DNA of 64,000 nucleotides from Euphorbia lathyris (taxonomy: Eukaryota > Streptophyta > Magnoliopsida > Malpighiales > Euphorbiaceae). Shown piece by piece: positions 58,835-64,000 of this stretch (its first letter is position 1; every line of letters starts with the position of its first letter). The stretch is from assembly GCF_963576675.1 (NCBI RefSeq), contig NC_088910.1:30754531-30818530 (forward strand), written 5' to 3'. The position numbers and the translations under genes are program-made. Below the pieces are notes generated by a model, which worked only from the letters and a program-made list of their open reading frames with translations, did no database searches and was not told the DNA's origin.

Positions 58835-58959
58835 TTAGCAAAGAATAATTAAAAGAATTTGAATGTTTAAATTCAGGCTAAACTTAAGGCCCAACATGTA
58901 ATGGTTAATTCAAATATTATTGGAAAAGCCCAACCACCATGTAATTGTCTTAATATAAA

Positions 58960-60490
58960 CTAGTCGAAAACTCATGCATCGCACAGGATATGAAACTTTT
59001 ATATAATTTAGATAAATAAATAAATTGACATATTTACTTTTAATGTTGTATATGAAGAAACTTTATCAATTCAATATGTTACATATAAAAAAATAAAATT
59101 CGTAAGAATTAGTCACAAATTCATCTTGATGATAATTATTTTGGTTGATGGAATTTCATGATAACCAAGTATTCGAATTCAATTATTCATTCTGCTACAA
59201 TAATCCAATATATCTAATTGAATCGGTTTAAGATGATGATTTCTCCTATTTTCATCTCGTAATATCTCATCAAGAAATTCGATCAATTTGTTTTTCATTC
59301 TTTCACTATATAGAATATCAGCCATACTCGCAGATATCACTTATTTGATTTCATTATTATTTTCTAATAATTATATATTCTTGAATTTTGTAAGTAAGAA
59401 AAACAAACAAAAGAATTGAAAAAAAAATAAAGGGACGAAAAAGATAATTAGGAGAGAACCATCTTCCTCTCGGGTTTTTTTTTTTTGAAAATAAGAGAGA
59501 ATATCGAGACATAAGCGTATAAAGAGGAGAGTGAAAATATTTTTTGCCCATTAATTAAATATTTTATTTTTTCTTAATGAAGTATTAAGTCCATAAATTA
59601 ATTTTAGTTAAATAGAATTAAATCGCAATTGTAACCACTCAGTAAAAAAAAACGTTTTATAATTAATATGTGAAATTAATTATATTAATTAGAATCATTA
59701 TGCTCAACATTTGAGAATTTGAAAAGATTCAAATAATAATATTTTCTTAATTAATATTTTTCAATAATTTGTCCTATGATCATATTTCATTTTCATCTGT
59801 TAAAAACTCTTGAAATACTAACAATTTTGTACGAACCATAATATAATAGTTAAAAATTATATAAGCCAATGTTGCAAAAGCAATTATCTCAATATCCATA
59901 ATTAATATATATTTTTAGGATTTTGAGCATCAAAAATTATTTTTATTTACCTTGATTTTGAATTCGTATCTAGCATAATCCACATTCTTCAAGAATAAAC
60001 ATCTTATCAAGCGTATTAGACGCTTACAATCTCCTTGTCTAGAAAATTGGGAAAAAATAACTTCTTGATAATAATAATAATAATAATAATAATATAACAT
60101 AATTTATATTGAAATAAACTTCATTGTAAGTATAATATTCCAATATCTCTTTAATATTTTATTTAATATGTCTCAAACTTCAATGAACAACTATCGTGTG
60201 AAACTTTATATCTATTTGTACCAAAATGCATAAAAAATAAAAAATACAATCCATATCAATTAGCTAAACTCAAACTAAAAAAATGAGTGGATTTCAACAT
60301 GTTCCGAATTAGAAAAATCAATCCAAATTCAATTAAAACTAAAAATTGAGTTCATAAAAAGCTGAAAATCTAAATTTTAGTTAGAGTTAACAATCAAAAC
60401 GATAACACCTAGGAACTTATACTAAGAAAGAATGCAAATATACAAAATCTTTATTTTAGTCATTTTGAAAAATAAATAAATAAAAAAGAA
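58960..60490 (-). mobile_element. Helitron fragment, copy 2
   Basis: CTAG at 58960-58963 corresponds to the 3' end of the Helitron at 5149. The terminal palindrome is decayed (CTCATGCATCGCACAGG). Sequence then follows copy 1 closely, except for a ~480-bp internal deletion near 59040. Similarity stops at about 60490 within an A-rich stretch, so the 5' end is missing. Confidence 0.85.
59357..59551 (-). other. Open frame shared by the two Helitron copies, probably not a gene
   Basis: A 60-codon minus-strand frame occurs at the same position in both copies (compare 6036-6221), but its length and sequence differ by frameshifts. It is Phe/Leu/Ser-rich without any motif. Confidence 0.3.
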
Positions 60491-61138
60491 AAAAAGAAAA
60501 ACAAACCCGTAAAAGAAAAGGAGAAACGGGTTATTTTGGCATTCCCGTGATAAAAATATAGTAAAAGCTAAGAATTTAACCCTTTAAGAATATTTCACAT
60601 TTTTTCTAAAGGATCAATGGATGATTAATCAAAATTAAGCGTCCTAATAAAGATCTACTCGAATGCGTCAAAAAGAAAGAGGGAAAAAAAATGGACCATT
60701 ATGAATTTTAACCAATACATGAACAGTTATTTAACGTTTTATACTTTCTAAAAAGGGAAGAAAAACGCACTAAATAGATAAAATAATTGCGGATAATTAA
60801 CCGATTGAATAGATCGTGGATTATATATGTATATATTTATCCTTTTTTAGGAAGAAGAGGGGTAAGAGTAAACAATGTGCTTTTTTTTGAATAAAAATTT
60901 GATCTCCCCGCAAGTATTTGTAATGTGGACACTGGCAAAACAAAGAATGGAGAAACTAGAATGAAGGATAAAACGAATGATAACAGCCGTTTTTTTTCTG
61001 AAACGTGCGAAGGATAAAAAAAATAAGAAGCAAAAATGTCTTAAACGAAATTGATTAAAAGGATGAAATTTGTTTCCTCTTTTTTTTTTCAACAAACGAA
61101 AAATGGAGAAATCGCCCCGGACAAAATGGGTATCTACA
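60491..61138. other. Right part of the solo LTR, no gene seen
   Basis: A-rich sequence up to the LTR end. A minus-strand frame (60847-61230) is open but runs across the LTR boundary and lacks family content. Confidence 0.5.
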
Positions 61139-61321
61139 GGCCGTATTTGCCTAAATTGATCATAAAACGGGCCTAAACAACGAAAATTAATAAAACATTT
61201 CCAATTTCTAACTAACTCACACAAAAGCATTTAAGTGCGAGAACTGATCGCTTATTAACTAAATAACGCTAAAAACCGTCCTAAAACCGTACCCAAAGAT
61301 AGGGGTTTTTGACCCCTATCA

Positions 61322-62254
61322 GTGATCAAGAAGCAAAAGGCGTTTGAATGGAACGAGGATTGCGAAAAAGCTTTCGAGGGGATCAAACGGTTTCTCACAG
61401 AACCGCCCTTGATGAGCCGACCCCTGAAAGGTGAGAATCTTTACATGTATGTCACGGTTACAGATAAAGCTGTTTGCACGGTCATGATAAGGGAAGAGGA
61501 TGGCCAGCAGTATCCAATCTATTACGTGAGCAAAGTATTAAAGGATGCTGAAACCAGATATTCCAAGCTTGATAAAATGGCGTTGGCTGTTGTCACCACG
61601 GCAATCCGCCTTAGGCCTTACTTCCAGGCTCATATTGTTATAGTTCGAATGAATATACCAATGAGGAAGGTATTGCAAAAGCCGGAAACTTCAGGGAGAT
61701 TGATGGAGTGGGCAATCCGCCTTGGAGAATTTGATGTACGATACGAGAGTAGGCCAGCCTTAAAGAGTCAAGTCTTGGCAGACTTTGTGAATGAATTCAC
61801 TGAAGAAGGGATGAATCTCCCTGAATATCAAGTCGAAGAATGGACGATGTATACAGATGGAGCCTCCTCAGCAGATGGAGTTGGTATAGGCATCGTAATC
61901 ACAGGTCCCCAATATATAAAACTACGATATGCAGCAAAATTGGATTTTATTGCAACCAACAATGCAGCGGAGTACGAGGCCTTAATATTGGGACTGCGTC
62001 TGCTGAAAGAAATCACTCCCGAGCGGATTGTGATCTATAGTGACTCCAAGTTGATGGTCAACCAAGTGATAAAAAATTACGAGGTAAAGGATGACGTTTT
62101 GGCCAAATACGTTGCCGAAGTTAAAAAATTGCTGGATCACCTTGAAGCCAAAGAAACTAAATGGGAGTTGATCCATGTACCTCGCGGATCAAACACTGAA
62201 GCAGATCATCTAGCTAAAATGGCTTCCAGCAAGGAGAACTGGGCGGATCCATAA
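61322..62254 (+). pseudogene. Tat/Ogre-type pol: end of reverse transcriptase, RNase H and second (archaeal-type) RNase H
   Basis: The frame opens abruptly at 61322, just after an LTR end, as WNEDCEKAFEGIKRFLTEPP, the connection between reverse transcriptase and RNase H. The upstream catalytic YMDD part is absent. RNase H follows (YPIYYVSKVLKDAETRYSKL, IRLRPYFQAH). The extra RNase H typical of the Tat branch is complete: MYTDGASSADGVGIGI, TNNAAEYEALILGL, VIYSDSKLMVNQV and GSNTEADHLAKMAS supply the D-E-D-D residues. It ends at a TAA (62252-62254) in the frame that continues into integrase. Confidence 0.9.
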
Positions 62255-63571
62255 TGTCCATTCGAAGTTAAAGCAGCTCCGGCCTTCGCCTCAGAAGAAG
62301 TATCCCTACTCACGACAGTAGAAGGTGATTGGAGGTCGGCCATCCGCCAGTATCTGTTAGATGGAGCACTACCTACGGACAAGGAGGAAGCTCGGCGGAT
62401 AGTCAGGAAAGTGGCCTATTTCTCCATGATAAATGATTGCCTCTACAGAAAATCTTTTAGCCACCCTTGGTTAAAATGCATTTTGCCAGAAGAGGGACAA
62501 CAGGTTCTCAAGGAGCTGCACGAGGGAACATGTGGGGCCCATGAGGCATCCGCTTCCATCTTGAAGAAGTCTAGGCTAGCAAGATTTTATTGTCCCACAG
62601 CGGAACTTGATGCACAGAAACTGGTGGAATCTTGCCATAGTTGTCAGATTCATGCGAATGAATCTCATACTGCCAAACATCTCCAGAGGCCCATCATCGA
62701 AGGTCGACCCTTTGCTGTCTGGGGAATTGACATTGTTGGACCATTTCCCCCTACTCGTAGACAGAGGAAGTACGTGGTAGTGGCAGTAGATCATTTCACT
62801 AAATGGGTAGAGGCTGAAGCTGTCTCCTCCATCAATGCTGAACGAATGGTTGAGTTCGTCAAAGATAATATTGTGGGAAGATGCGGAGTTCCACACACGA
62901 TCATCACTGATAATGGAACACAATTCAACTGTGGTGAGTTCAAAGCTTTCTGTGAAAAATTGGGCATTCTAAACAGATTCGCCTCCCTATATTACCCACA
63001 ATCCAACGGTATGACCGAAGTCACGAATCGGACAATCATAAAGGGAATAAAGAAAATACTGGGTGAGCATGATAAGAAATGGGCGGATCAGTTAACAAGC
63101 GTCCTATGGGCGTATCGTACTGCTCCTCGAACGGCCACGGGCAAAACCCCATTCGCCCTCTCTCATGGTGTGGAAGCTGTAATCCCAGTCGAGATATTGG
63201 TTCCAAATGACAGAATTGCATTCTATTGCGAGGATGCAAACAGTTAGAGATTGAAAGAAAGTCTTGATCAAGTGGAGGATAGGAGAGACAAGGCATATGT
63301 ACATATGGCGGCATACAAGCAGTGGATCGCAGCTTATCATGACAAAAACGCCAAACTTGTAGACCTGAATGTGGGAGATCTCGTGCTTCGTAAGGCCGAC
63401 AAAATCCAATCTAGAGAAGGAAAGGGCAAGCTAGGGCTCACCTGGACAGGTCCATATCGAATAGTGGACAAGATTGGGTTCGCCACATTTAAGATTCAAG
63501 ACATGGAAGGAAATACATTGTCGCGCACTTGGAATCTCCAAAATCTCCGCAAATATTTCGCCAGAAAATAG
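62255..63571 (+). pseudogene. Tat/Ogre-type integrase with C-terminal GPY-like region
   Basis: It is in the same frame as the preceding segment. An HHCC zinc finger (LHEGTCGAHEASASI, ESCHSCQIHAN) precedes the catalytic core: WGIDIVGPFPPT (D), TIITDNGTQFNCGEFK (D) and QSNGMTEVTNRTI (E). A TAG at 63245-63247 interrupts it. Past that, VGDLVLRKADKIQ and GLTWTGPYRIVDKI form the usual C-terminal GPY/F module, ending NLQNLRKYFARK and a stop at 63569-63571. No chromodomain follows, as expected for the Tat branch. Confidence 0.9.
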
Positions 63572-64000
63572 AATGTAAACAAGGTCTTGAGTACTCTTTT
63601 TCCTTGAATAAGCCTTTTTCCCATGAGGTTTTTTCTTATTAAAGGTTTTAATGAGGCTCACATATGAGACCTGCTTGCTGTAATAAAGCGTATCTTCTAT
63701 CAATAAAAAGCAATTGTTCTATTGTCCATATTCTTTTTAAGTATTTTCTTGCAGCAATATAAATATTCCAGTCTCAAAAAGAAGGGGGGCATCAATGCTT
63801 CCCACATTAAAAAGTACTGCTATCTCATAGCTACTTTTTCTCCTCAAAGATAGGAGAACAATCTCATGGGCGGATCCATCTGTAGATGATCACCATTCGA
63901 GATAGAGTCAAAACATTCCTTGGACGCAAGGTCTTTACACTCGCCTGCACCCTTCCCAAAGACGGGTTCACAAGTCCTAAACGCGGATCGCTTCACCTCA
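63572..64000 (+). other. 3' untranslated region of the Tat/Ogre-type element
   Basis: Non-coding sequence with TATAAAGCG- and AATAAAAAGC-like words and AAAAAGAAGGGGGGCATC (63777-63794), which resembles the start of the non-coding 3' part of such elements. The LTR lies outside the window. Confidence 0.45.

Larger units (their letters stand above)
57226..61138. mobile_element. Nested solo LTR (Tat/Ogre-like) with 5-bp target duplication
   Basis: It begins TGTCGCTACCGGATTTTCCG and ends TGGGTATCTACA, flanked on both sides by GGCCG (57221-57225 and 61139-61143). AGAGTCGCCACCAATCA near the start and the GGTATCTACA end are typical of Tat/Ogre LTRs. No gag or pol is inside, so the two LTRs of the original element recombined. 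It contains a palindromic tandem array, a G21 run and a Helitron fragment. Without the Helitron it is about 2.4 kb. Confidence 0.85.
56842..61321 (-). repeat. Partial second LTR of the same family, split by a nested insertion
   Basis: 56842-57225 plus 61139-61321 align with 56266-56834. They share the GTCGTGGGGGCG, TTTTTGACCAATTCCCGCAG, ATCGCTTATTTTGAGCAAAC and ACCCAAAGATAGGGGTTTTT blocks and end CCCCTATCA. About 1 kb of the LTR is missing on the low-coordinate side. The split is at a GGCCG site, duplicated on both sides of the inserted solo LTR. Confidence 0.85.

Noticed and set aside
57226..61138. A complete LTR retrotransposon or LARD
   Set aside because: Only one pair of TG/CA ends with a single target duplication is present and there is no internal primer site. 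A solo LTR with later insertions explains it.
60847..61230. 127-codon minus-strand frame near the solo LTR end
   Set aside because: It crosses the LTR boundary and target duplication, so it is a composite of two unrelated sequences.

Overview
The window is nuclear DNA of a dicotyledonous flowering plant. The evidence is AT-rich, intron-bearing genes with plant splice sites, a pentatricopeptide (PPR) repeat, and dense plant transposons of the copia, Athila, Tat/Ogre, Helitron, MULE, hAT and TRIM types. I cannot name the species. No rRNA, tRNA or CRISPR features were seen.

The host genes lie in the left 29 kb. They are the C-terminal end of a PPR gene (3-287, +), a complete five-exon aldo-keto reductase (13116-17753, +, 316 codons), and a complete fifteen-exon P-loop kinase of the plant 2-phosphoglycerate-kinase-like/LPA1 family (19398-26237, -, 456 codons). 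A short single-exon ORF with its own TATA box (28899-29183, -) is flanked by unusual GTCGATA motif clusters. The introns and gaps hold small elements: a 3.07-kb non-autonomous Helitron (5149-8215), two MULE-type elements with perfect 9-bp target duplications (25488-25800 and 26634-27619), two TRIM-like miniature retroelements, and several MITEs.

The right 34 kb (29672-64000) is a nested pile of decayed LTR retrotransposons with no recognisable host gene. In order: a copia element on the minus strand with an additional 3' ORF (29672-39795); a second, truncated member of the same family whose LTR sits inside the first one's gag (39796-42800); an Athila-like element on the plus strand that has lost most of its 5' LTR (42801-50196); a minus-strand Athila-like element with gag and an ATHILA-type ORF but no pol (50197-56834); part of another LTR of that family (56842-61321), split by a 3.9-kb solo LTR (57226-61138) that itself contains a second Helitron copy; and the 3' half of a Tat/Ogre-type pol (61322-63573).

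The host genes show no sign of working together. The retroelement genes belong to gag-pol systems broken by nonsense codons and frameshifts, so nothing in the right half looks autonomous. The most unusual signals are the GTCGATA clusters around the small ORF, the fold-back MULE with a CpG-rich palindromic core, the palindromic tandem array in the solo LTR, and GC-rich palindromic modules shared between the LTRs and internal regions of both Athila families.
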